Assembly (NCBI GenBank): GCA_048213135.1
Contig: PS015010.1
Coordinates: 1,922,001 to 1,986,000 of the forward strand
DNA from: Reclinomonas americana ATCC 50394
Taxonomy: Eukaryota; Jakobida; Jakobea; Jakobida
Reading direction: 5' to 3'
DNA: 64,000 bases
The first letter of the stretch is position 1. Every line of letters starts with the position of its first letter. The translations under genes were made by a program, and so were the position numbers. This document shows, one piece after another, positions 9,790-17,035 of the stretch. A model generated the notes under the pieces. It saw nothing but the letters and a program-made list of their open reading frames with translations, was not told the DNA's origin and did not search any database.

Positions 9790-10500
9790 TTAAAAAGTAA
9801 ACGAAAGTTTTCCTTCCAGCAGGGCTTTTCCAACAATGGCGCCGGCACAGCCTGCCTGCCGGAGCGCAACCAGGTCAGCTTCCGTGCTTACACCGCCACT
9901 GGCGAACAGTTGTATCCCCTGGAATTGCTCCAGCACCGACCTGTACAGGGATAAGGAGGGGCCCTGTAACATACCATCCTTTTCAATATCGGTACAGAAA
10001 ATACGGGTAAGTCCCATGCTGATTACAGATCCGATAAAGTCGTAAATATTGATCCCGGAATCAACCTTCCAGCCCTGCAGCCTGACGGTACCCTCCTTTA
10101 CATCGGCACCGATAAAAAAATTATCGCCTCCAAATTCGTCTGCCCATGCTTGTACTGTTGCAGGCTCCCGCACTGCCAGGCTGCCGATGGTTACCATGGA
10201 AGCGCCTGCCTTTAAAATAGTATCAACATCAGTTCTGCTGCATACACCACCACCGTAGTCGATGACTAATGATGTTTGTGATGCTATCTTTTCCAACAAG
10301 TTTACGCAACGCAATTCCCGGTAGCGGGCGCCGTCGAGGTCAACAAGATGAAGTCGTGTAAACCCCGCATTTTCCAGCCGCATAGCGAGTTCTACAGGAT
10401 CAGTCGCATAGATCTTTTCTTTTTCGAAATCGCCCTGCGTTAACCGGACGCACCGGCCACCGGCGATGTCTATTGCGGGTATAATAAACGAGGTATCCAT
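9790..10500 (-). CDS. hisA: ProFAR isomerase (phosphoribosylformimino-AICAR-P isomerase)
   Basis: HisA catalyses the Amadori isomerisation before the HisHF step. The 236-residue barrel begins with FIIPAIDIAGGRCVRLTQGDF, carrying the N-terminal catalytic Asp. It has VIDYGGGVCSRTDV, ATDPVELAMRLENAG, FCTDIEKDGMLQGPS (second catalytic Asp) and FASGGVS. It is 3 nt downstream of hisH. Confidence 0.97.
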   Translation of the reverse strand: MDTSFIIPAIDIAGGRCVRLTQGDFEKEKIYATDPVELAMRLENAGFTRLHLVDLDGARYRELRCVNLLEKIASQTSLVIDYGGGVCSRTDVDTILKAGASMVTIGSLAVREPATVQAWADEFGGDNFFIGADVKEGTVRLQGWKVDSGINIYDFIGSVISMGLTRIFCTDIEKDGMLQGPSLSLYRSVLEQFQGIQLFASGGVSTEADLVALRQAGCAGAIVGKALLEGKLSFTF

Positions 10501-10503
10501 TAA

Positions 10504-11079
10504 TCAGGATTTTAAAAAATTCAGTAAAAATTGTTCGCCAGTTTTCCCTGATTTTTCAGGATGAAATTGTGCACCATAAAAATTATCTTTTCTCAACACA
10601 GCACTGAAAGGGAGAATATAATCCGTAACCGCTACTGTATCGTTGCAACAGGAAGCATAATAGCTGTGAACGAAATAAAAAAAATCTTCATCACCGCCCT
10701 GCCCTTCTCCCACCGAAGGCTTCACCGTATTCCAGCCCACATGCGGCACTTTTTGTTCTGCTGACCTGAACCGTTTTACTCCCGTATCAAAAATGCCAAG
10801 CCCTTTACAATTGCCTTCTTCCGTTGATCTGCAAAGGAGTTGCATACCCAGGCAGATGCCTAAAACCGGCTGCCGCAATTCCCTGATCACCGTATCCAGC
10901 TTGTTATTTTGCAGGTACTCCATAGCCGCCGCGGCATGCCCCACTCCCGGGAAGATGACTTTATCGGCAGACCGCAACGATTCCGGGTTACCGGTTATTA
11001 CAGACGGCACACCCAGCCTGTTCAGCGCATGTTGCACACTGCAGGTATTCCCTTCTCCATATTCTATTATCGCTATCAT
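10504..11079 (-). CDS. hisH: Imidazole glycerol phosphate synthase, glutaminase subunit
   Basis: HisH is the class I glutamine amidotransferase partner of HisF. In its 191 residues the catalytic triad is recognisable: Cys in PVLGICLGMQLL (near residue 77) and His/Glu in QFHPEKSG near residue 172. The oxyanion-strand region VIFPGVGHA is also present. It follows hisB by 1 nt. Confidence 0.97.
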   Translation of the reverse strand: MIAIIEYGEGNTCSVQHALNRLGVPSVITGNPESLRSADKVIFPGVGHAAAAMEYLQNNKLDTVIRELRQPVLGICLGMQLLCRSTEEGNCKGLGIFDTGVKRFRSAEQKVPHVGWNTVKPSVGEGQGGDEDFFYFVHSYYASCCNDTVAVTDYILPFSAVLRKDNFYGAQFHPEKSGKTGEQFLLNFLKS

Positions 11080-11080
11080 T

Positions 11081-12220
11081 TTATAATATTCCTTTTGTGG
11101 TAGGCAGGTTGTTGTTGTCCCAATCCTTACGAATGGCCATTTTTATTGATCTCGCAAATGCTTTGAACACCGATTCAATTTTGTGGTGATCATTATCGCC
11201 CCAGGCTTTGATATCGATGTTACACCTGGCTGCATCACTGAATGACCGGAAGAAATGAACATACATATCTGTAGGCACATCACCTGTTTTCTCTTTTTTA
11301 AATTGCACCTCCCAGTTCAACCAGTTTCTTCCGCCAAAGTCAATGGCCACCTGTGCCAGGCAATCGTCCATCGGCAATAAAAAGCCATACCTTTCTATTC
11401 CCCGTTTATCGCCCAGCGCAATGGCGAATGCTTCACCCAGCGCAATGGCTATATCTTCGATGGTATGATGTTCATCAATATGAAGATCTCCCTCAGCAGA
11501 CAACACTATGTCTACTCCCGAATGACGGGCAAGCTGTTCCAGCATATGATCCAGGAAACCCAGACCGGTAGCGATGCTTGCCTTCCCTGTTCCGTCGAGA
11601 TCCAGTTTGATATCTATTTTCGTTTCATTTGTATAACGGCGATGAATAACCGATCTTTCTTTCCGCCGGAGATAATCCCAGATGTCTGACCAGTTGGTCG
11701 TTTCCAATTCAATCGTATTATTTTTCAGATCAGCGAGACTGTCATCAAGCAAAGCGGGATCATTATTCAGCCAGAGCCCTTTGCAGCCCAGGTTTTTCGC
11801 CAGCTGCATATCCGTAAGCCTGTCACCGATAACGAATGATGATGCGATGTCGTACTGTTCGTTATCCAGATAGTCTGTCAGCATAGCCGTGCCGGGCTTA
11901 CGTGTAGGGGCATTATCTGAAGGGTAGGTTTTATCGATGAAAACTTTGCTGAAGAAGATACCTTCCCCTTCAAGGCTTGTCATGACCAGTTCGTGCACCG
12001 GCCAGAAACTGTCTTCCGGAAAAGCAGCTGTTCCCAGCCCATCCTGGTTCGTCACCATTACCAGTTCATAATCCAACAGAGAACCTATCAGCCGCATGTA
12101 CCGGAACATTCCCGGGTAGAAAGCAAGCTTGGCAAAACTGTCGAGCTGGTAAGTGGGTGGAGCTTCTTTTATTAATGTTCCATCCCTGTCAATAAAGAGT
12201 AGCTTTTTTTTAGCGTTCAT
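11081..12220 (-). CDS. hisB: Bifunctional histidinol-phosphatase / imidazoleglycerol-phosphate dehydratase
   Basis: The 379-residue fusion has an N-terminal HAD-family histidinol phosphatase (about 1-165) with the nucleophile motif FIDRDGTLI and VIGDRLTDMQLA. The C-terminal IGP dehydratase domain (about 185-379) has two metal-binding His clusters, DEHHTIEDIAIALGEA and WGDNDHHKIESVFKA. It overlaps the end of hisC by 11 nt, which suggests translational coupling. Confidence 0.97.
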   Translation of the reverse strand: MNAKKKLLFIDRDGTLIKEAPPTYQLDSFAKLAFYPGMFRYMRLIGSLLDYELVMVTNQDGLGTAAFPEDSFWPVHELVMTSLEGEGIFFSKVFIDKTYPSDNAPTRKPGTAMLTDYLDNEQYDIASSFVIGDRLTDMQLAKNLGCKGLWLNNDPALLDDSLADLKNNTIELETTNWSDIWDYLRRKERSVIHRRYTNETKIDIKLDLDGTGKASIATGLGFLDHMLEQLARHSGVDIVLSAEGDLHIDEHHTIEDIAIALGEAFAIALGDKRGIERYGFLLPMDDCLAQVAIDFGGRNWLNWEVQFKKEKTGDVPTDMYVHFFRSFSDAARCNIDIKAWGDNDHHKIESVFKAFARSIKMAIRKDWDNNNLPTTKGIL

Positions 12221-13271
12221 ATGTCTGCAGGATTTTTATGAGTTGTTGATTTTGTGATGCTGTTCCGATGGTAATGCGAAGGCAATTTTCACACCCTGTT
12301 TCCCGGTTCCTGTTGCGCACTACTATTCCTTTATCGCAGAGATAACGGTAAAGCTGGTCCGCGTCATTTACTTTAACCAGCAGGAAATTGGCGTTGGAAG
12401 GAAATACCTGCCGGACAAAAGGCAGTACAGTCAATTGCCGGGCAACTATTTCCCGCTGTTCAATAACGGCACCGATATCATTGCGGATGTAACCGGTATT
12501 TTCCAATGCTTCCAGCGCTGCCTGCTGCGATGCACCGCTGATATTATAAGGCGGCTTCACTTTGTTAAAAAGGCTGATGATATTTTCCGATGCAAAAGCC
12601 ATACCCAGCCGCAATGCCGCCATACCCCAGGCTTTTGATAAAGTTTGTAAGATCACCAGGTTGGGGTACTGCCCGAGGCCGGAGAGCCTGCTGCTGCCGG
12701 GTGAAAAATCCGCATAGGCCTCATCGATCACAACAATACCCGGGAAATTCCTGAGCAGGAAATCCATATCTTCCCCGGGCATATTATTACCGGTAGGATT
12801 ATTGGGTGAACACAGGAATAACAATTTTACACCTGCTTCCGCAGCTTGCATGATGCCCGCTGTATCAGGCCGGAACCCGCTGAGCAGCGGTACTTCAACT
12901 ACTTCCACATTATTGATCCGGGCACATACTCCGTACATTCCATACGTCGGCGGACAAATCATCACTTTATCCTGCCCGGGCTCACAGAAAATACGAAAGA
13001 GCAGATCAATCGCCTCATCACTGCCGTTACCGATGAACACCTGGCCGGCGGACACTTGCTTCAGTTCCTTTATCTTTTCTTTCAGTTGAGATTGCATTGG
13101 ATCCGGGTACCGTGCATAGCTGTTCTCACCGGCCTTTTCAGCAAAAGCATTTTCATTCGCATCCAGGAAAAGGGAAGCTGTACCAGTGAATTCACTTCTT
13201 GCCGAACTGTATGGCTCCAGTTGAAGAATATTTTTCCTGGCCAGCGCCAGCACATCTTTTATCATGTTCAT
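12210..13271 (-). CDS. hisC: Histidinol-phosphate aminotransferase
   Basis: This PLP-dependent fold-type I aminotransferase has 353 residues. The PLP lysine is in LQTLSKAWGMAALRLG (near residue 215), with VIDEAYADFS, SPNNPTGN and LRITIG also visible. The start was placed at the ATG at 13271, which overlaps the hisD stop by one base (TGATG); a TTG one codon upstream is less likely. It overlaps hisB by 11 nt. Confidence 0.96.
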   Translation of the reverse strand: MNMIKDVLALARKNILQLEPYSSARSEFTGTASLFLDANENAFAEKAGENSYARYPDPMQSQLKEKIKELKQVSAGQVFIGNGSDEAIDLLFRIFCEPGQDKVMICPPTYGMYGVCARINNVEVVEVPLLSGFRPDTAGIMQAAEAGVKLLFLCSPNNPTGNNMPGEDMDFLLRNFPGIVVIDEAYADFSPGSSRLSGLGQYPNLVILQTLSKAWGMAALRLGMAFASENIISLFNKVKPPYNISGASQQAALEALENTGYIRNDIGAVIEQREIVARQLTVLPFVRQVFPSNANFLLVKVNDADQLYRYLCDKGIVVRNRNRETGCENCLRITIGTASQNQQLIKILQTYER

Positions 13272-14557
13272 CAATTGAATGAGTTTAACCTTATACTTAC
13301 CGCTTTGGCATGCGCCTCCAATCCTTCGGCAATGGCCATCTGCTGAACTGCATCGCCAATAGCGGCAAGCCCTGCTTTACTGATCTGCTGAAAACTGACC
13401 GTTTTCATAAAACTGTCAACAGATATCCCGCTCACCGTTCTTGCCGTACCGCCTGTTGGCAGTGTATGGTTCGTTCCTGAAGCGTAGTCTCCCGCGCTTT
13501 CCGGGCTGTAATGCCCCAGGAATACCGATCCGGCATTGATCACTTTCGCCGCCAGTTCATCAGCATTATCCGCCGCAATGATAAGATGCTCCGGCGCATA
13601 GGCATTGAGCAACGTAAAAGCAGCTCCTGCATCATTGATCACAACCGCCTTACTGTTACGCAGGGCTTCGCGGGCAACGGCAGATCTTGACAACAGGGGT
13701 AATTGTTTTTCGAGCGCCTGTAAAACTTCACGGGCTATATGTTCTTCCGGTGTAACCAGCAATACCTGGCTGTCGGCACCATGTTCCGCCTGGCTGAGCA
13801 GGTCGGCTGCCACAAAACCCGGGTCTGCTGCCGCATCCGCGTAAACGGCTACTTCACTGGGACCGGCCAGCATATCGATGGCAATACCCTGCTGGTTCAC
13901 TAAGCGCTTTGCTTCCGTAACATAGGCATTGCCGGGGCCGAATATTTTATCTACTGCCGGTATACTTTCTGTTCCGTAAGCCATTGCGGCAATGGCCTGC
14001 GCACCGCCAACAGCAAATACACAGTCAATACCCATCAGACCTGCCACATACAGTACTAACGTATTGGGATAGCCGCTTTTTCCGGCGGGACTGCATATAC
14101 TTACCTGGCTGCAACCCGCCAGCTTTGCCGGAATACCCAGCATCAGGAGTGTAGAGAACAAAGGCGCTGTTCCCCCGGGTATGTATAACCCTGCCGAAGA
14201 AATGGGAATTGATCTCCTCCAGCAGGTGACGCCAGGCCGTGTGTTGATCCGTTCTTCGCCGCGAAGCTGCGCTTTGTGAAAAGCTGTGATATTTTCAAAC
14301 GCCAGGCCGATCGATTCTTTCAGTAATGTACTCACCTGCGACGAAGCGGCAGCGATCACTTCCTTAGGAACAAGAAACGAAGCGGGACTAACGCCATCAA
14401 AACGTTCCGTATACCTGCGCAGGGCTTCGTCACCGTTCGTCTGTATATCCCGGAGTATACCGGATACCGTTGCTGTTATCCCCTGGTCAGCAGGGGCCGG
14501 CCGTTGCAGGAGGTCTCTCCATGATTGTTGTGCCGGTTCAATTATCAGTTGCATCAT
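13271..14557 (-). CDS. hisD: Histidinol dehydrogenase
   Basis: HisD performs the last two oxidations to histidine with NAD and Zn. The 428-residue protein shows GLYIPGGTAPLFST, DMLAGPSEVAVYAD and LLSQAEHGADSQVLLVT, the last two holding zinc-site residues. The C-terminal ASGTNHTLPTGGTAR is a family hallmark. A second ATG follows the first immediately; either can initiate. The gene starts 1 nt after hisG. Confidence 0.97.
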   Translation of the reverse strand: MMQLIIEPAQQSWRDLLQRPAPADQGITATVSGILRDIQTNGDEALRRYTERFDGVSPASFLVPKEVIAAASSQVSTLLKESIGLAFENITAFHKAQLRGEERINTRPGVTCWRRSIPISSAGLYIPGGTAPLFSTLLMLGIPAKLAGCSQVSICSPAGKSGYPNTLVLYVAGLMGIDCVFAVGGAQAIAAMAYGTESIPAVDKIFGPGNAYVTEAKRLVNQQGIAIDMLAGPSEVAVYADAAADPGFVAADLLSQAEHGADSQVLLVTPEEHIAREVLQALEKQLPLLSRSAVAREALRNSKAVVINDAGAAFTLLNAYAPEHLIIAADNADELAAKVINAGSVFLGHYSPESAGDYASGTNHTLPTGGTARTVSGISVDSFMKTVSFQQISKAGLAAIGDAVQQMAIAEGLEAHAKAVSIRLNSFN

Positions 14558-14558
14558 A

Positions 14559-15410
14559 TCAGGCGATCATTTTTTCGATGGGTACTACCAGTATCCCTTC
14601 GGCTTCAAAATTTTTTAACTTTTCAATCACTTCCCAAAAATCGTTTTCATTCACCACGCTCTGAACACTGCTCCAGCCGGGCTCTGCCAGCGGAACAATG
14701 GTTGGGCTTTTCATGCCGGGCAGCACGGAAGCGATATTGTCCAATTGGTAATCGGGTGCGTTGAGTAAAATATATTTCTTGCTGGCGGCGGCTTTTACCG
14801 CCCTTATGCGCATCAGCAATTTATCCAGCACCTGCTTTTTCTCTTCATTCAATGCCGCATTCCCGATCAGTACCGCTTCCGACTGCAGCACCTGCTCCAC
14901 TTCGCGGAGCCCATTGGTAAAAAGGGTGCTGCCGCTGCTGACGAGGTCGCAGATGGCATCGGCAAGACCAATACCAGGCGCTATTTCTACCGATCCACTG
15001 ATCTCATGTATTTCCGCATTTACCTGGCTGGCTTTCAGAAAACGCGTGAGCAATACCGGGTAGGAAGTGGCTATGCGTATACCTTCCAGGTCCTTTACTT
15101 CCCTGTAATCCTTATCCTTGGGCAGCGCAATGCTCAGCCTGCACTTTCCGAAACCCAGTCTTTGCAGAACAGGTATCTCCTTCCCTTTTTCGAGCAGCAC
15201 ATTTTCGCCTACGATCCCCGTATCCACAACGGCGTCGTACACATACTGCGGAATATCATCGTCCCGGAGAAAGTAAACCTCCAGCGGAAAATTCCCCGCT
15301 GTTACCCGCAGTTCCTTATTCCCGTTGGGAATATCGATACCGCATTCCTTCAGCAACCGCATTGAATTTTCATACAGTCTTCCAGATTTTTGAACCGCGA
15401 TCCTTAGCAT
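14559..15410 (-). CDS. hisG: ATP phosphoribosyltransferase, long form
   Basis: HisG commits ATP and PRPP to histidine synthesis. With 283 residues it is the long form (HisG-L): a bilobal catalytic part (about 1-205) and a C-terminal ACT-like regulatory domain (about 210-283, typical for His feedback). The PRPP/phosphate loop is visible in DAICDLVSSGSTLFTNGL. It is the first structural gene of the operon; its ATG lies 19 nt after the attenuator T-tract. Confidence 0.96.
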   Translation of the reverse strand: MLRIAVQKSGRLYENSMRLLKECGIDIPNGNKELRVTAGNFPLEVYFLRDDDIPQYVYDAVVDTGIVGENVLLEKGKEIPVLQRLGFGKCRLSIALPKDKDYREVKDLEGIRIATSYPVLLTRFLKASQVNAEIHEISGSVEIAPGIGLADAICDLVSSGSTLFTNGLREVEQVLQSEAVLIGNAALNEEKKQVLDKLLMRIRAVKAAASKKYILLNAPDYQLDNIASVLPGMKSPTIVPLAEPGWSSVQSVVNENDFWEVIEKLKNFEAEGILVVPIEKMIA

Positions 15411-15429
15411 AACAATGATTGAGTGGGTG

Positions 15430-15461
15430 AAAAAAAAAAGGGCTTACCGAAGTAAGCCCTT
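15430..15461 (-). terminator. his attenuator: intrinsic terminator with a cUUCGg tetraloop
   Basis: On the minus strand a perfect 10-bp stem (15461-15452 with 15447-15438) is closed by the extra-stable UUCG tetraloop and followed by a run of eight or more U. It lies between the leader peptide and hisG, where it would stop transcription before hisG when histidine is plentiful. The 5' arm of this stem can alternatively pair with 15496-15504. Confidence 0.92.
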
Positions 15462-15480
15462 GATTAAAATATGGTCGTTA

Positions 15481-15535
15481 TCCATACATCAATTCAGCCT
15501 ACCTGGAGGTAAGTGTGCGTGATGATGTGTATGGA
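15481..15535 (-). promoter_or_regulatory. his leader RNA: pause stem and antiterminator arm
   Basis: Two competing pairings are visible in the leader RNA. (1) 15535-15524 (TCCATACACATC on the minus strand, overlapping the first His codons) can pair with 15490-15481 (GATGTATGGA) with a 2-nt bulge. (2) 15504-15496 (AGGTAGGCT, over codons 15-18) can pair with 15458-15450 inside the terminator 5' arm: nine pairs, three of them G-U. A ribosome stalled on the His codons would block pairing 1 and leave pairing 2 free, so the terminator would not form. A ribosome reaching the stop codon would cover the arm and allow termination. The pairings are seen; the mechanism is inferred from known amino-acid attenuators. 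Confidence 0.75.
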
Positions 15536-15548
15536 TGAATTGTTTCAT
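15489..15548 (-). CDS. hisL: his operon leader peptide, 19 aa, His-rich
   Basis: The peptide reads MKQFIHTHHHAHLPPGRLN and ends in TGA. Five His codons fall within residues 6-12. It sits 78 nt upstream of hisG, immediately before the alternative stems and terminator. It is non-homologous to the enterobacterial HisL but has the same logic: a run of regulatory His codons that senses charged tRNA-His. No good Shine-Dalgarno is visible, as is common in Bacteroidota. Confidence 0.88.
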   Translation of the reverse strand: MKQFIHTHHHAHLPPGRLN

Positions 15549-15557
15549 TTTCTGGAG

Positions 15558-15589
15558 CAAAGAAAACAATGTTTATTAAAATAGCCAAA
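15558..15589 (-). promoter_or_regulatory. Candidate his operon promoter (Bacteroidota -33/-7 type)
   Basis: On the minus strand TTTG at 15589-15586 is followed after 20 nt by TTTCTTTG at 15565-15558, close to the TTTG / TAnnTTTG consensus of Bacteroidota sigma-ABfr promoters. Transcription would start only a few bases before the hisL ATG. The match is one base off at the TA position and has no experimental support here. Confidence 0.5.
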
Positions 15590-15624
15590 TAAAAATTGAT
15601 AGTAGTACACCAGTTTCATTTTTG

Positions 15625-15688
15625 GTCATTCCGACGCGGGCGGAATCTCATTTCTGTGATGAGAGATACCTCGTTACCCCGGTATGAC
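15625..15688. repeat. Palindromic intergenic repeat (REP-like)
   Basis: The 64-bp element has near-perfect terminal inverted repeats (GTCATTCCG at the left, CGGTATGAC at the right, one mismatch) and an inner segment with ATCTCATTTC and GATGAGAG that can fold back. Elements of this look, starting GTCATTCCGACG and ending in a GGNATGAC form, are familiar as dispersed intergenic repeats in Bacteroidota; the comparison is from general knowledge. Only one copy is seen in this window. Its right end lies inside the reading frame of the sensor-gene fragment at 15674-15880. Confidence 0.6.
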
Positions 15689-15880
15689 ACAAAGGAACAC
15701 CCATTTATTGCCTTGCTCATCTTCCGCGATCCCATGCAATTCATTGCTCGGGAATCGCCAGTTGCCCTGGAAAGGTTCGATGGGAAACTGTGCAAGTACC
15801 TGTTCGGCTAACAGCAATGCAACAATCAGCAGGAATTTACAGGGAGAAAAAAGGGAATAACTATGGAGTCGCCGGTACAT
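15674..15880 (-). pseudogene. 5' fragment of a secreted two-component-propeller sensor gene
   Basis: The 68-residue frame has a signal peptide ending LLLAEQVLAQ, then a stretch ending GIAEDEQGNKWV. That resembles the first blade of Reg_prop (two-component regulator propeller) sensors, in which EDxxGNxWxGT recurs. The following residues are encoded by the adjacent palindromic repeat and a stop comes at once, so the remaining propeller and kinase parts are missing. It is best read as a truncated remnant left after repeat insertion or deletion. The alternative is a small secreted protein. Confidence 0.5.
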
Positions 15881-16068
15881 GGTCAGGAGTAATTCAGGAT
15901 CATAAACATAAGAAAGTTATTGTTATCGCCATTACAGGCAATGAAATCCACTGCCGGTAGGGTAAAATTTGCACAACTGTGACGGGCATTCCACTATTAC
16001 AGCTACCCGGGTTCAACATATACCTTCAATTATATCTGGAACGCTCTTTGTTCCTTTTTAAGTAAAAC

Positions 16069-16076
16069 AAGGAGGT
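16069..16076 (+). promoter_or_regulatory. Strong Shine-Dalgarno sequence
   Basis: AAGGAGGT lies 4 nt before the ATG of the DUF4136 lipoprotein gene. Most genes in this window lack such a site, as usual for Bacteroidota, so it stands out and fixes the start. Confidence 0.7.
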
Positions 16077-16080
16077 AGTT

Positions 16081-16665
16081 ATGAAACCGATACAAATTAT
16101 ATCCGCTGCCATTTTCAGTGTTCTTGTAATAGCCGGTTGTTCCGCACCAGTACATGTTCAAAAAGACGACAATGTTAACCTGTCCAGTTATAAGACCTAT
16201 TCCTGGGTAGACACCCGGTACAGTGAAAATGACAACAGTAAACGTCCGCCTGCTTATGCCGATATCAGCGTTCGCAATGCTGCGAATGCCGAACTGCAAA
16301 AAGCAGGATGGAGAGAAGTATCAGATAACGCGGATGCGTATATCAGTTATGATGTAATGGTAGAACGCAACACCGCAAGGCAGTCTGACCCCGTTTATTC
16401 CCAGTCTTTTACCCGCACCTATTACAACCCGCGATTAAGGAGGTGGAGCACGATCTATTACCCATCGCAATTCCTGGGTTACAACAGTTATGATGTGCCC
16501 ATCCGTGAAGGCACGATTACGATAACGATCACAGATGCTAACACAGACAAGGTGATCTGGCAGGCATGGACAACCGATGAGTTGAATTATTCAAGGATCA
16601 CATCGGAGGAAATACAGTCAAGCGTAAAGAATATCTTCAGCAAGTTTGACGTAGCCTCCAGGTAA
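16081..16665 (+). CDS. DUF4136-family lipoprotein
   Basis: The 194-residue protein has a lipoprotein signal with the lipobox VIAGC (Cys near residue 20) and would be anchored to a membrane facing the periplasm or surface. The body matches DUF4136: VNLSSYKTYSWVDTRY at the start, GWREVSDNADAYISYDVMVE in the middle and IWQAWTTDEL near the end. Function of the family is unknown. It is a single gene with its own strong ribosome site and a terminator 26 nt downstream. Confidence 0.85.
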   Translation: MKPIQIISAAIFSVLVIAGCSAPVHVQKDDNVNLSSYKTYSWVDTRYSENDNSKRPPAYADISVRNAANAELQKAGWREVSDNADAYISYDVMVERNTARQSDPVYSQSFTRTYYNPRLRRWSTIYYPSQFLGYNSYDVPIREGTITITITDANTDKVIWQAWTTDELNYSRITSEEIQSSVKNIFSKFDVASR

Positions 16666-16690
16666 ACGCAGTCATTTTCATACACAGCAT

Positions 16691-16722
16691 AAAGCCGGTT
16701 CGGATGGGTCCGACCGGCTTTT
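16691..16722 (+). terminator. Intrinsic terminator of the DUF4136 gene
   Basis: An AAAGCCGGT...ACCGGCTTTT stem with an additional inner CGGA/TCCG pairing and a short T-run lies 26 nt after the stop codon. The A-rich left flank could also make it work on the other strand. Confidence 0.8.
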
Positions 16723-17035
16723 ATGTTGCTCAAACCGCCCCTGACCGTTCATTTCCGGCAATTTCCCGCAACCGTTACCGGAACCGTTGCCGCTTTGAAA
16801 TATTACAATATACAGGGCTGTAGCACCTGCTTTATTGAACAGCATCGCCTGACAACGGCAATATTTTCAAAATCATCTAAGTCCCTGTTACGGTCCTCAC
16901 TGTACCGAATACGGTAATTTCCTTCCTGCAATTGCTTGCTATGCTCATGCGAATCCCTCCTGCCCGTACCCGGGGCCTTCCTCCACGCACCAGTGACCAG
17001 TTGTTACATGACTTCAAAAACTAAAAAAGTACAAC
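16723..17035. other. Intergenic region before the T9SS PL6 gene
   Basis: About 310 nt without a convincing gene. Short open frames here have no recognisable protein character. No clear operator, repeat or RNA gene was seen; a promoter for the gene at 17036 should lie here but no full -33/-7 match was found. Confidence 0.5.

Noticed and set aside
15596-15811. 71-aa plus-strand frame over the palindromic repeat
   Set aside because: It is antisense to the sensor fragment and largely composed of the repeat; no protein character.
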